Shown here: piece by piece, positions 16,629 through 25,613 of the stretch
How positions within the stretch are numbered: position 1 is the first letter of the stretch
How the letters are laid out: each line of letters starts with the position of its first letter
NCBI RefSeq assembly: GCF_000620785.1
Contig: NZ_JIAI01000001.1
Coordinates: forward strand, 1,674,001-1,738,000
Length of the DNA stretch: 64,000 nt
Source of the DNA: Actinospineispora acaciae DSM 45401
Lineage (GTDB): Bacteria; Actinomycetota; Actinomycetes; Mycobacteriales; Pseudonocardiaceae
Direction of reading: 5' to 3'
Translations under genes and position numbers: made by a program
Notes under the pieces: generated by a model
The model's input: only the letters and a program-made list of their open reading frames with translations
What the model was told of the DNA's origin: nothing
Databases searched by the model: none

Positions 16629-18146
16629 CTATCTCCCCAGCGCCCTCGCCTCGGCGTACCGGAACACCGAGGGCTGGAACCGGGTCGGCACGATGTTGTC
16701 CACCTTCTTCGGGTTCCAGCCGAAGACGATCGTGTAGCTGAGGAACCCGCAGTCCAGGGCCTGGTCGTGGATGACCTTGGTCATCTGTCGCCAGATCTCG
16801 TTCTGCTTGGCCGGGTCCGGTTCGGCCAGCCCGCGCCGCGCCAGGCCGTCCAGCTCGGGGTTGGGCACCTTGAACGGGTTGTCCGGGGCGTTCGGCGCGA
16901 GGTGGTACCGGTAGTAGTCGTACGGGCCCGGGTCCTCGTTCGTGCTGGTGTTGTAGGCGGCCGGGTACCTGCCGGTGTCGTAGCTGGTGAAGTACTGCGC
17001 GGTGGACATCCGCTCGACCTGCACGTCGATGCCGACCGCGCCGAGCTGGCTGCGCACCAGCTCGCCGAGGTTCGCGGTGCCGGTGAAGACCGGGAAGTTG
17101 ATCGCGATGCGCGGGTTGCCGGCCCGGGCCAGCAGCTCCTTGGCGGCGGCCACGTCGTGCCGGTAGCCGGGGACCTCGGGGTCGTAGCCCGGCGCGTCGC
17201 GGTCGAAGCGCTGCGGGTAGGCCTCACCGAGGTTGTCGAACTGGCCGGCGATGATCGCCTGGGGGTCCAGCGCGTGGCACACCGCCCTGCGGACGTCCGG
17301 GTCGGCGAACGTGCGCGCCCTGTCGAAGAACAGGAAGTGGTAGCGCAGCGCCGGGTACCACAGGGTCTTCAGGCCGGCGCCGGCGGCGCGCCGCTGGCTG
17401 GACGTGGCCAGCGAGGCCACGTCGACCTGCCCGGTGCTCAGCGCGTTGAACATCGAGTCGTCGTCGCCGATGTAGAGCAGCACCAGCCCGTGCGGCCCGA
17501 CCTCGCCGGGGGCGTAGTACCTGTCGAACAGGTCGAGCACGACCTTCGATCCCCGCACCGACCGCTCGGCGTTGTACCGGTACGGGCCGGTGCCCGCCGG
17601 TCGTTCCTTGTAGTTGCCGTCCTTGATCGTCTTCGGGCTGAGCATGTACCCGCCCCGCCTGGCCAGCTGCGGCACCAGGGAGGGCGCCGGGCGGTTGAGC
17701 TCGAGCCGCACGTGCAGCGGGTCCTCGACGACGACCGTCGACACCGGCTCCATCAGCGCCTGCAGCTCGCTCGGGGTGTTCCTGACGCGCTCCAGGTTCG
17801 CCTTCACCGCCTCGGCGTCGAACGGGGTGCCGTCGTGGAACACCACCCCGGGCCGCAGGGTGAACCGCAGCGAGCCGGGCGCCTGCGTCCACTCGGTGGC
17901 CAGCCTCGGCCGCACCGCCACCCCGTCCGGCGCCAGCTCCACCAGGCCCTGGAACACCGCCGAGATGTAGGTCGTGTTGGGTTTGTCCAGGGTTTCCCAG
18001 CTGTCCAGGGTGAACCCGACGCCGACCCGCAGCGTGCCGTGTCCGTCGGCCGCCTGCCCGCCGCGCTCTCCCGACGAGCCCGAACACGCGGTGACGGCCA
18101 GGAAAGCGGTGACGATCACGGCCAGGCGGCCTCGGGCGAGCCTCAT
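16629..18146 (-). CDS. Peptide-type ABC transporter substrate-binding lipoprotein (DppA-like, SBP family 5)
   Basis: A 505-residue extracellular solute-binding protein. The signal peptide (MRLARGRLAVIVTAFLAVTA) is followed by the lipobox Cys (VTAC). The mature part has family-5 blocks such as RPGVVFHDGTPFDAEAVKAN and FADPDVRRAVCHALD. I chose ATG 18146 because it begins the signal peptide; the longer frame adds 13 residues overlapping the operator. A LacI-type palindrome (18171-18184) lies 25 bases upstream. First gene of the importer operon. Confidence 0.92.
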   Translation of the reverse strand: MRLARGRLAVIVTAFLAVTACSGSSGERGGQAADGHGTLRVGVGFTLDSWETLDKPNTTYISAVFQGLVELAPDGVAVRPRLATEWTQAPGSLRFTLRPGVVFHDGTPFDAEAVKANLERVRNTPSELQALMEPVSTVVVEDPLHVRLELNRPAPSLVPQLARRGGYMLSPKTIKDGNYKERPAGTGPYRYNAERSVRGSKVVLDLFDRYYAPGEVGPHGLVLLYIGDDDSMFNALSTGQVDVASLATSSQRRAAGAGLKTLWYPALRYHFLFFDRARTFADPDVRRAVCHALDPQAIIAGQFDNLGEAYPQRFDRDAPGYDPEVPGYRHDVAAAKELLARAGNPRIAINFPVFTGTANLGELVRSQLGAVGIDVQVERMSTAQYFTSYDTGRYPAAYNTSTNEDPGPYDYYRYHLAPNAPDNPFKVPNPELDGLARRGLAEPDPAKQNEIWRQMTKVIHDQALDCGFLSYTIVFGWNPKKVDNIVPTRFQPSVFRYAEARALGR

Positions 18147-18170
18147 CGCGAGCCCTTCGCTCCAGCGGAA

Positions 18171-18184
18171 TGCAAACGTTGGCA
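18171..18184. promoter_or_regulatory. LacI-type operator upstream of the dpp-type operon
   Basis: TGCAAACGTTGGCA is a palindrome with a central ACGT and one mismatched pair, as typical for LacI-family proteins. It is 25 bases from the binding-protein start and close to the divergent lacI-type gene. The core GCAAACGTTGGC resembles three other sites in this window (18263, 26870, 26939). Confidence 0.6.
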
Positions 18185-18262
18185 TCGGAGCTTATCGGCT
18201 CGGTTCCGGGCCGACAAGGCCACAGGGCGGGCGTCTATCTGTCGTCAGGTAGCATCTGGATT

Positions 18263-18274
18263 GCAATCGTTTTC
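18263..18274. promoter_or_regulatory. LacI-type half-palindromic site before the regulator gene
   Basis: GCAATCGTTTTC matches the perfect palindrome GCAATCGATTGC (26870-26881) at 10 of 12 positions. It lies 23 bases upstream of the regulator's ATG, a position suited to autoregulation. Confidence 0.45.
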
Positions 18275-18297
18275 TACTTCGGGTCGGGGTCATCGTC

Positions 18298-19326
18298 ATG
18301 ACGGGTTCGAACTCCCCCACGCTCCGGGAGGTGGCCGAGCGCGCCGGCGTGCACATCACCACGGCGTCCCGCGCGCTCAACCCGTCCACCAGCTCGCTGG
18401 TCCGGGCCAGCACCCTCCGCAGGGTCAAGGCGGCCGCCCGTGAGCTGCGCTACCAGCCCAACGCCATCGCCCGAGGCCTGAAGACGGCCCGCTCGATGTC
18501 GGTCGGCGTGCTGCTCCCCGACCTGACCAACCCGCTGTTCCCGCCGATCGTCCGCGGCGTGGAGGACGTGCTCGCGGCGGCCGGCTACACCACCCTGATC
18601 GCCAACACCGACAACGACCCTCGGCGGCAGGGCACGCTGTTCGACTCGCTGCGGGCCCGCCAGGTGGATGGCTTCGTGGTGGCGACCGCGCGCCGGGAGG
18701 ACGAGCTGCTGACCGAGGCGCACCGCGAGGGCGTGCGGATCGTGCTGGTCAACCGGCGGGTGGACCGGGCGGACATCCCGGCCGTGATCGGCGACGACCA
18801 GAGCGGCATCGCTCAGGCGGTGGCGCACCTGGTGGAGCTGGGGCACACCCGGATCGGGCACGTCGCCGGCCCCCAGAACACCGCGACCGGGCTGGCCAGG
18901 CTGCGGGCGTACCGGCAGGCCGTGGAGGACGCCGGGCTGGCGGCGGATCCCGCCCTGGTGGCGCGGGCGGACGGGTTCACCGAGGCGGAGGGTGCCCGTG
19001 CGCTGCGCGCGATGCTGTCGGCGACCGCCGTCCCCACCGCCGTGGTCGCGGCGAACGACATGATCGCGCTCGGCTGCCTGGACGTGTTCGCCGAGCGCGG
19101 CCTGGGCTGCCCCGGCGATGTGAGCCTGGTCGGGTTCAACGACACGCCGTTCATCGACCGGCTGACCCCGGCGTTGACCACGGTGCGGGTCCCGCACTAC
19201 CAGATCGGCGCCGAGGCGGCGCGGATGCTCCTGGAGCGCCTCGGCGACCCGGACCTGCCGGCCAAGGTGATCACGTTGCCGGTCACCCTGGTGCCCAGGG
19301 CCTCGACAGCGCCGCCGCGAGGCTGA
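18298..19326 (+). CDS. LacI family transcriptional regulator
   Basis: A 342-residue protein has the LacI helix-turn-helix and hinge at residues about 8-60 (LREVAERAGVHITTASRALN, then a hinge helix around ARGLKTARS). A periplasmic-binding-protein-like sensor domain follows (SVGVLLPDLTNPLFPPIVRG, FNDTPFIDRLTPALTTVRVP). It is divergent from the dpp-type operon, with operator-like sites in the shared intergenic region. Similar sites precede the M24 operon near 26.9 kb, so it may control both sets. Ligand unknown. Confidence 0.92.
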   Translation: MTGSNSPTLREVAERAGVHITTASRALNPSTSSLVRASTLRRVKAAARELRYQPNAIARGLKTARSMSVGVLLPDLTNPLFPPIVRGVEDVLAAAGYTTLIANTDNDPRRQGTLFDSLRARQVDGFVVATARREDELLTEAHREGVRIVLVNRRVDRADIPAVIGDDQSGIAQAVAHLVELGHTRIGHVAGPQNTATGLARLRAYRQAVEDAGLAADPALVARADGFTEAEGARALRAMLSATAVPTAVVAANDMIALGCLDVFAERGLGCPGDVSLVGFNDTPFIDRLTPALTTVRVPHYQIGAEAARMLLERLGDPDLPAKVITLPVTLVPRASTAPPRG

Positions 19327-19331
19327 TCAGC

Positions 19332-20630
19332 TCACGCCCCGGGTGTCCTGGACAGCGGCAGTCGGCGGTATCCGCGCAGTACCCTGGTGCGGAGCCGGTG
19401 TGGGGTGCCGGTGAGCCGGAGGTCGAACCGCTCGAACAGCGCCCGCAGCGCGATGGTGGCTTCCAGCCGCGCGAGCTGGGCGCCGAGGCAGTAGTGGATG
19501 CCGGCGGAGAACGCGAGGTGGTCGCGGGCGTTGGCCCGGGTGATGTCGAAGACGTGCGGGTCGGTGAACACCTCGGGGTCGCGGTTCGCGCCGCCGAGCA
19601 GGACCACCACGCCGCGCCCGGCGGGGACGGACCGGCCGGCGACCTCGGTGGCCTCGCCGGCCACCCGCAGGGTGAGCTGCACGGGAGAGTCGTAGCGCAG
19701 CACCTCTTCCACCGCGTTGGCCCAACCGGACGGGTCGGCGCGCAGGGCGGCGAGTTGGTCGGGGTGCTCCAGCAGGAGCGCGACCCCGTTGCCGATGAGG
19801 TTCACGGTGGTCTCGAAACCGGCGCCGAGCAGCAGCAAACCGGTGGAGCGCAGTTCGACGTCGGTGAGCCGGTCACCGTTGTCGTCCAGGTGCACCAGCC
19901 GGCTGAGCAGGTTGTCCCCGGGTTCGCGCCGCAACGAGGCGAGGTGCTCGACCGACCAGCCGTTGACCGCGCGCAGCGCCCGGTCGGCGCGTCGGAACTC
20001 CCGCCAGCGCAGGTCGGGGTCCAGCGTCGCGGCCGCCTCGTTGCCCCAGCGCAGGAAGTCCGCGCGCATGGCCGTGGGTACGCCCAGGATCTCCGCTATC
20101 ACCGTCACCGGGAGCGGTGCGGCGTAGGTCTCGACGAGGTCGAAGGTGCCCGGGCCCGCCTCGATGCGGTCGAGCAGGTCGTCGGCGACCTCGCGGATGC
20201 GCCGCGTGAGCCCGGCGATCGCACGCGGGGTGAATGCGCGGGAGACCAACCCCCGGATCCTGGTGTGGTCCGGTGGGTGGAGGGTGAGCAGCGACGGTGG
20301 GTCCACCGGTCCGAGCGCCTTCGGGTCGATCGCGGCGGTCAGCACCCGGTCCAGCAGCCCGTTCCCCCCACTCCCCGGGTCGGCCAGGAAAAGCTCGTCG
20401 CGCAGGATCCTGTTGGCCACGCGGTGCGTCGCGGTGGCCGAGACCAGCCGGTTGGACACCAGCTCGCCGAGCGCGCGCAGTTGGTCGTAGCCGGCGTACG
20501 GGTGGGCGCGCAGCGCCGGGTCCGCGACCAGCCGCGAGATCAGGTCGCCTCGGCGCGCGGCGGCCCGGATGACCAGCCCCGGCAGCCCGTAGCGGATCGC
20601 CCACACCGTCGCCGACCGGGCCGTGCTCAC
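19332..20630 (-). CDS. Cytochrome P450 (CYP105/107-like class)
   Basis: A 432-residue soluble monooxygenase. The I-helix carries GAGFETTVNL (oxygen-activating Thr), the K-helix EEVLRYDSPVQ (ExxR), and the heme loop FSAGIHYCLGAQLARLE with the axial Cys. The chosen start, GTG 20630, overlaps the upstream small gene by 4 bases; an upstream extension would be shadow sequence. No dedicated ferredoxin is adjacent. The enzyme probably hydroxylates a small molecule, and there is no biosynthetic core gene beside it to suggest which. Confidence 0.9.
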   Translation of the reverse strand: MSTARSATVWAIRYGLPGLVIRAAARRGDLISRLVADPALRAHPYAGYDQLRALGELVSNRLVSATATHRVANRILRDELFLADPGSGGNGLLDRVLTAAIDPKALGPVDPPSLLTLHPPDHTRIRGLVSRAFTPRAIAGLTRRIREVADDLLDRIEAGPGTFDLVETYAAPLPVTVIAEILGVPTAMRADFLRWGNEAAATLDPDLRWREFRRADRALRAVNGWSVEHLASLRREPGDNLLSRLVHLDDNGDRLTDVELRSTGLLLLGAGFETTVNLIGNGVALLLEHPDQLAALRADPSGWANAVEEVLRYDSPVQLTLRVAGEATEVAGRSVPAGRGVVVLLGGANRDPEVFTDPHVFDITRANARDHLAFSAGIHYCLGAQLARLEATIALRALFERFDLRLTGTPHRLRTRVLRGYRRLPLSRTPGA

Positions 20631-20983
20631 GCGACACCCGCCTCGCGCCGCTCGGCGTGGGCAGCGCCGGCCGGATCGGTCACGGTCAGGCCGGGGTCCA
20701 GGTCCTCGGTGTTGGCGCGGATCGCCCGCACCAGGCCGGGATGGGCGGCGGCCAGCTCGCGCAGCGGCGCGGTCGCGCGGCCGCCCGGGTCGTAGGGTCG
20801 CTCGACCTTCGCCTGCACCATGACCTCCCAGCGCCGCCACAGGGCCAGCAGCAGCCCGTGCCGGTCACCGAAGATCTCGGCGTACTCGGCACGCCAGGGC
20901 AGCACCCCGCCGACCGCGCCGTCCAGCTCCTGTTCCACCTCGCGCAGCGCGGCGTAGTAGAGGTGGGTCTCTCGCCAGCTCAT
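20627..20983 (-). CDS. Small conserved protein coupled to the P450
   Basis: A 118-residue protein starts MSWRETHLYYAALREVEQEL and includes LPWRAEYAEIFGDRHGLLLA and LWRRWEVMVQAKVERPYD. I remember similar 'hypothetical' proteins in actinomycetes but no domain name. It is rich in Trp and Arg, with no signal or membrane segment. The ATG at 20983 follows GGGGAGG-like sequence. Its stop overlaps the P450 start, so the two products are made together and may act together. Confidence 0.6.
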   Translation of the reverse strand: MSWRETHLYYAALREVEQELDGAVGGVLPWRAEYAEIFGDRHGLLLALWRRWEVMVQAKVERPYDPGGRATAPLRELAAAHPGLVRAIRANTEDLDPGLTVTDPAGAAHAERREAGVA

Positions 20984-21142
20984 CGGTCCTCCCCGTCCCG
21001 TGTCCTGGGGCGCCAAAGCTATGACGACCGGCCCTGGCCGCGCGTCGCGCCGCGGTCGGCATGTGCGCTCCTACCGCGGTAGGAGGCGCCCGCCCGCCCG
21101 TCGGCGGACGCCGGTGCGTCCGTTCGTCCTTACGATGAGGCG

Positions 21143-22588
21143 ATGCTGGCGGTGGCGACCCGGTTGCGGACGCGGATCGAGCAGAGCTGCGCCCACTACG
21201 GCACGCCCTACCCGTGGTGGATCCCGGCCTGGTCCACCCTGGCCAGCACGGTGATCACGGTCGCGGCACTGGTGCAGCACCGGCTCATGCCGCCCACCCT
21301 GCTCGTACTGGCCGCGGTGCTGGCACTGGGTCCGCTGCTGGTCTGGGCGCTCACCGGGCGGCTGCTGTGGCCCTGGCTGGAGGCGCTGCTGATGACCGCG
21401 GCGGTCACCGTGCTGCTCACCCAGCCGGCCACCATCGACGTCGCGCCGATGCTGCTCACCGTGGCGGCCGCCGAGGTGGCGGCCACCTGCCGGCCGATCC
21501 TCGCGTTGGCGGTCACCGCGCTGGGCTGCGCGGTGGCGATCGTCGCCGCGATCGCCGGACACCTGCAGGGCGCGCCGGTGTACGTGATCGGGGTCCTGCT
21601 CGGCCTGCAGGTGGGCGTCAGCCTGCGCTGGCAGATCCGCGCGCTGGACGCCGAGCGGGCGGCGCGTGCCGTCGAGCGGGAGCAGGCGGTGGTGGCCGAG
21701 CGGCAGCGCATCGCCCGCGAGGTGCACGACGTGGTCGGCCACTCGCTGAGCATCACCCTGCTGCACGTCACCGGCGCCCGGCATGCGCTGCAGCAGGACG
21801 GTGATGTGGCCGAAGCCGTCGAGGCGCTCACCGAGGCCGAACGGATCGGGCGCAGCGCGATGACCGACATCCGCCGCTCGGTCGGCCTGCTGCCGACCAA
21901 CCAGCCCAGCACGCAACCCCTGCCGGACATACAGCAGATCGACACCCTGGTCGAACGCACCCGAGGCGCCGGGGTCCGGGTGGACTACCAGCGGGCCGGC
22001 GACCTGGGCTCGGTCGAGCCCGGCCGGGGGCTCGCGCTGTACCGGATCGCCCAGGAGTCGCTGGCCAACATCGTCAAGCACGCGCCGGGAGCCAGGGCCG
22101 GTGTCCGGCTCGCGGTCGAGCACGGCACGATCCGGCTGACCGTGCGCAACACGCTGCCCGCCGGGCACGCCGTCCGGCCGAGCGACGGCGCCGGCACCGG
22201 ACTGGCCGGGATGGCGGACCGCGCCACCCAGCTCGACGCGCTGCTCACCGCCGGCCCGGCCGACGGCGGGTGGGTCGTGGACCTCACCGTGCCCGTCGAC
22301 CGGGAACCCCCGGCCGCCGCCGCTGCCTGCCCGATCCGGCGGTGCCGCGATGACCGGCGCCGAGCCCGAGGTCCGGGTGCTGCTGGTGGACGACCAGGAA
22401 CTGGTCCGCTCCGGGCTGCGCCGCATCCTGCGCCGCCGGGCCGGGTTCGTGATCGTCGACGAATGCGCCGACGGCGCCGACGTACCCGCCGCGCTCGCCG
22501 CGAACGACGCCGACGTGGTGGTGATGGACCTGCGCATGAAGCGGGTGGACGGCATCGAGGCCACCCGCAGGCTGCGCCGCGCCGGTGA
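21143..22588 (+). CDS. Sensor histidine kinase (NarL-type partner), C-terminus probably frameshifted
   Basis: Five or so hydrophobic helices (residues about 25-165) form a membrane sensor. The HisKA_3 block AERQRIAREVHDVVGHSLSI carries the phosphorylated His, and a HATPase domain has its N-box YRIAQESLANIVKHA and G-box GAGTGLAGMADRA. After about residue 390 the frame becomes Arg-rich shadow sequence and runs 239 bases into the response regulator gene. One extra base at the C-run 22307-22311 would instead end the kinase at TGA 22351-22353, giving a clean ATGA overlap with the regulator. I think the true end is there. Confidence 0.85.
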   Translation: MLAVATRLRTRIEQSCAHYGTPYPWWIPAWSTLASTVITVAALVQHRLMPPTLLVLAAVLALGPLLVWALTGRLLWPWLEALLMTAAVTVLLTQPATIDVAPMLLTVAAAEVAATCRPILALAVTALGCAVAIVAAIAGHLQGAPVYVIGVLLGLQVGVSLRWQIRALDAERAARAVEREQAVVAERQRIAREVHDVVGHSLSITLLHVTGARHALQQDGDVAEAVEALTEAERIGRSAMTDIRRSVGLLPTNQPSTQPLPDIQQIDTLVERTRGAGVRVDYQRAGDLGSVEPGRGLALYRIAQESLANIVKHAPGARAGVRLAVEHGTIRLTVRNTLPAGHAVRPSDGAGTGLAGMADRATQLDALLTAGPADGGWVVDLTVPVDREPPAAAAACPIRRCRDDRRRARGPGAAGGRPGTGPLRAAPHPAPPGRVRDRRRMRRRRRRTRRARRERRRRGGDGPAHEAGGRHRGHPQAAPRR

Positions 22589-23036
22589 CCGGCCACCGGT
22601 GCTCGCCCTCACCACCTTCGACGACGACGAGCTGCTGTCCGGGGCGCTGCGCGCCGGCGCGGCCGGGTTCGTGCTCAAGGACTCCCCCGCCGAGGACCTG
22701 ATCCGCGCCGTGCGCACCGTGGCCGCCGGCGAGTGCTGGCTGGACCCCACCGTCACCGCCCGGGTGCTGGCCACCTACCGACAGGCCGCGCGACCCAGCC
22801 CCGCGCACCACCGGCTCGACCAGCTCACCGCCCGGGAACGCGATGTCCTCGAAGCCATCGGCCACGGCCTGTCCAACACCGAGATCGCCGCGACGCTGTT
22901 CATCTCCGAGGTGACCGTGAAGAGTCACGTCGGCCGCATCTTCGCCAAGCTCGACCTGCGCGACCGCGCCGCCGCCATCGTCTACGCCTTCGACCACGGC
23001 GTCGTCACACCCGGTCCGAACCCCGCCTCCCGGTAG
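22350..23036 (+). CDS. NarL/LuxR-type response regulator
   Basis: A 228-residue regulator. The receiver domain has VLLVDDQELVRSGL, phospho-acceptor Asp in VVMDLRMKRVDG and the conserved Lys in FVLKDSPAEDL. A LuxR-type HTH (LTARERDVLEAIGHGLSNTE, then IAATLFISEVTVKSHVGRIF) follows at about 155-215. It pairs with the kinase immediately upstream. Targets are unknown; the pair lies convergent to a catabolic operon and has no adjacent transporter. Confidence 0.92.
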   Translation: MTGAEPEVRVLLVDDQELVRSGLRRILRRRAGFVIVDECADGADVPAALAANDADVVVMDLRMKRVDGIEATRRLRRAGDRPPVLALTTFDDDELLSGALRAGAAGFVLKDSPAEDLIRAVRTVAAGECWLDPTVTARVLATYRQAARPSPAHHRLDQLTARERDVLEAIGHGLSNTEIAATLFISEVTVKSHVGRIFAKLDLRDRAAAIVYAFDHGVVTPGPNPASR

Positions 23037-23041
23037 GCCGG

Positions 23042-24661
23042 TCAGCCTTCCGGGACGGCGCCCGCGAACGCGTCCGACGCCCACGTCGGCCTCCCGCCGA
23101 CGAGCGTGAGGTCCGAGCCCAGGTGCGGGATCTCCGGCTCGGGCACGGTGAAGTAGTCGCGGTCGAGCACCACGAGGTCGGCCAGCATGCCCGGCTCCAG
23201 GCGCCCCCGGGTGGCCTCCTCGAAGCTGAACCAGGCGGCCCGCTCGGTGTAGAGGCGCAGCGCCTCGGTGCGGGTCAGCAGGTTCCCGTGGTCGGACAGC
23301 CGCCGCCCGGAGACCGTGCGGCCGGTCACGTACCAGTGCAGCGCGGTGAACGGGAGGTAGGAGGCGACCCGCATGGCGTCCGTGCCACCCCCCACCGGCA
23401 CGCCCGCGTCGAGCAGCTCGCGCAGCGGCGGCAGGAAACCGGCCCGGTCCCGGGTCCACGCCGCGGTCATGTCCTCGCCCTCAAAGCGGAGCATGGCCGG
23501 GGCGAGCACGCCGGCGCCGAGTCGCCGCAGCCGCCGCACCTGGCCGGCGTCCAGGCCCTCGCCGTGCACCAGGCTCCAGCGCAGGCGGCGGATCCGGTCG
23601 GGGTCCAGGCGCTCCCACCTGCCGAGCACCAGCTCGATGGTGTCCGGCCGGATGGTGTGAATCTGCAGCGGCCAGTTCTCGCGCAGGCAGTCCCGGAAGA
23701 TCTGGTCCAGCTCGGCCAGGGTCCGGTCGGAAGGTCGAGGGTCGCGTTCGATGCCGTCGTGCACGCCGTAGTGCACGATCTCGCCCATGCCGAGCACGCG
23801 CAGCATGTCGTCGCCGAGGCCGGGCGGGAGGAAGCGCAGGTAGCCGGGCAGCTCCTCGGGCTCGCTGCCGGGTTTGCTGGAGTGGACGGTCAGGCGGGTA
23901 CGGACGGTCAGCCGGTTCTGTCGCCAGGCCTCGTACACGGCGCGGTAGACGTCCGGACCGGAGTTCGACCCGCCGCCGTCGATCAGCCCGGTCAGGCCGC
24001 GCCGGCTCATCTCGGCCGACGCGGCGGCGGTCGAGTCGACCTGCTCGTCCAGGGTCGGCACCGGCAGCCGCCAGTACAGCCAGCGCAGCGCCGCCATGCC
24101 GCGCAGGACGCCGCCGTCGGTGTCGACGTTGGCCGGGTTCTCCCCGTCCGCGACCGCGCGGGCCAGGTCGACCTCGGCCATCGCGCGGGTGTTGAGCATG
24201 CCCCAGGCGTAGCCGCACTGCAGGAACACCGGGTGGCCCGGCGCGGCGCGGTCCAGCTCGTCGCGGGTCGGGCCGCGCCGCTCCGCGCACTGGCCAGGGT
24301 GCCAACCGCCGATCACCCTGATCCAGGTGCCGGGCGGGCGTTGCGCGGCGGCGCGGGCGATCCGGTCCAGCCCGGTGGCCAGGTCGGCGATGTCCTCCCA
24401 GCGCACCTCGTCGTTCCAGGTCAGTCCGGCGCGGACGAAGTGGACGTGGGAGTCGATCAGGCCCGGGACCACGCGGCGGCCGCCGACGTCCACGACCGTC
24501 GTGTTGGCGGTGGCGTGCTCGCGCGCGTCGGCCGAGGCGCCGGCGAACAGGACGCGGCCGCCGCGTATCGCCAGCGCGTCCACCTCGGGCGCGACATCCG
24601 GGTCGGCGGCCAGGGTGGTGACCTTGGCGTTGACCAGCAGCAGCTCCGCTTCCGGCCTCAT
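23042..24661 (-). CDS. YtcJ-like amidohydrolase (amidohydrolase family 3)
   Basis: A 539-residue metal-dependent hydrolase with GLIDSHVHFVRAGL (HxH pair) near residue 70, QIHTIRPDT (third His), LVHGEGLDAGQV (fourth His) and GGGTDAMRVASYLPF (catalytic Asp). The C-terminal LEPGMLADLVVLDRDYFTV is typical of YtcJ proteins, whose substrates are amides and formamides. The ATG at 24661 overlaps the dehydrogenase stop by 4 bases. Third gene of the operon starting at 26849. Confidence 0.85.
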   Translation of the reverse strand: MRPEAELLLVNAKVTTLAADPDVAPEVDALAIRGGRVLFAGASADAREHATANTTVVDVGGRRVVPGLIDSHVHFVRAGLTWNDEVRWEDIADLATGLDRIARAAAQRPPGTWIRVIGGWHPGQCAERRGPTRDELDRAAPGHPVFLQCGYAWGMLNTRAMAEVDLARAVADGENPANVDTDGGVLRGMAALRWLYWRLPVPTLDEQVDSTAAASAEMSRRGLTGLIDGGGSNSGPDVYRAVYEAWRQNRLTVRTRLTVHSSKPGSEPEELPGYLRFLPPGLGDDMLRVLGMGEIVHYGVHDGIERDPRPSDRTLAELDQIFRDCLRENWPLQIHTIRPDTIELVLGRWERLDPDRIRRLRWSLVHGEGLDAGQVRRLRRLGAGVLAPAMLRFEGEDMTAAWTRDRAGFLPPLRELLDAGVPVGGGTDAMRVASYLPFTALHWYVTGRTVSGRRLSDHGNLLTRTEALRLYTERAAWFSFEEATRGRLEPGMLADLVVLDRDYFTVPEPEIPHLGSDLTLVGGRPTWASDAFAGAVPEG

Positions 24662-25593
24662 CGGTCGAGCCCGTCGGTGACCGCGACGTCCTCGGGCTCC
24701 AGGGTCAGGCCGGCGGCGCGGGCCTGCTCGACCAGCAGCACCGCGAAGTCCTCGTCCACGTGCCCGCGCCCCACCGCCGACTGGATCAGCTGGTGGGTCA
24801 GCGACGCCACCGGCATCGGCACCTCCAGCTCCCGCGCCGCCGCCAGGCCCAGGTCGAAGTCCTTGCGGAGCAGGACCGGGGTGAAGGTCGGCGTGAGGTC
24901 CAGGTTGACCATCGCCGGCGTCTTGTACCGGGTGAACGTCGAGCCGAGCACGCTGCCGTTGAGGAACTCCAGGAACGCGGACCGGGACACGCCGCCCTTC
25001 TCCGCGAGCACCGTCACCTCGCTCAGCGACTGGGCGACGACGCCGAGGAACACGTTGTGGCACAGCTTCACCAGCCGGGCCGTCTCCCCCTCGCCGACGT
25101 AGGTCACCTGGGATCCCAGCGCGCGCAGCAGCGGCAGCGCCTGGTCGTAGGCCGCCCTCGGGCCGGAGACGACCACGCCGAGCCGCCCGGCGCGGACCAC
25201 CTCGCCGTTCCCGCTGACCGGGGCGGCCAGCATGCCGGTGCCGGCCTTCGCGGCCTGCTCCCTGACGCGCGCGGACACCTCCGCGGAGACCGTCGAGGCG
25301 TCCACCAGGACCTTCGGCGCGACACCGGACGCGGCGAGCACGCCGTCCGGGCCGAGCACCACGTCGGCGAGGTCGGACGAGGACGCCACCATGGTGAACA
25401 CGACGTCACGGTCGGCCAGGTCGGCGGCGCTGTCCACCAGCACGGCGCCCCGCTCGGCCAGCGGCTCCGCCTTCGCCCGGGTCCGGTTCCACACCGCGAC
25501 GTCGTGGCCGGCCGCGAGCAGCCGCGCGGCCATCGGGAAGCCCATCCGGCCGGTACCCACCCAGCCCACGCTGGGTCCACCGCTGTCGGTCAT
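24658..25593 (-). CDS. 3-hydroxyisobutyrate-dehydrogenase-family NAD(P)-dependent oxidoreductase
   Basis: A 311-residue beta-hydroxyacid dehydrogenase. The N-terminal nucleotide-binding motif GWVGTGRMGFPMAARL is followed by VSGNGEVVRAGRLGVVVSG (substrate-binding DVPVSGG-like region) and RLVKLCHNVFLG with the catalytic Lys and Asn. Length and order fit the family. Substrate unknown; relatives act on hydroxyisobutyrate, tartronate semialdehyde or bulky imines. It sits between the M24 protein and the amidohydrolase in one operon. Confidence 0.88.
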   Translation of the reverse strand: MTDSGGPSVGWVGTGRMGFPMAARLLAAGHDVAVWNRTRAKAEPLAERGAVLVDSAADLADRDVVFTMVASSSDLADVVLGPDGVLAASGVAPKVLVDASTVSAEVSARVREQAAKAGTGMLAAPVSGNGEVVRAGRLGVVVSGPRAAYDQALPLLRALGSQVTYVGEGETARLVKLCHNVFLGVVAQSLSEVTVLAEKGGVSRSAFLEFLNGSVLGSTFTRYKTPAMVNLDLTPTFTPVLLRKDFDLGLAAARELEVPMPVASLTHQLIQSAVGRGHVDEDFAVLLVEQARAAGLTLEPEDVAVTDGLDR

Positions 25594-25613
25594 TGATCAC
25601 GTCCTCGGGTCGG

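Noticed and set aside
19332..20983. Natural-product cluster around the P450
   Set aside because: Only the P450 and one small protein; neighbours are a LacI regulator and a two-component system, with no core biosynthetic enzyme.
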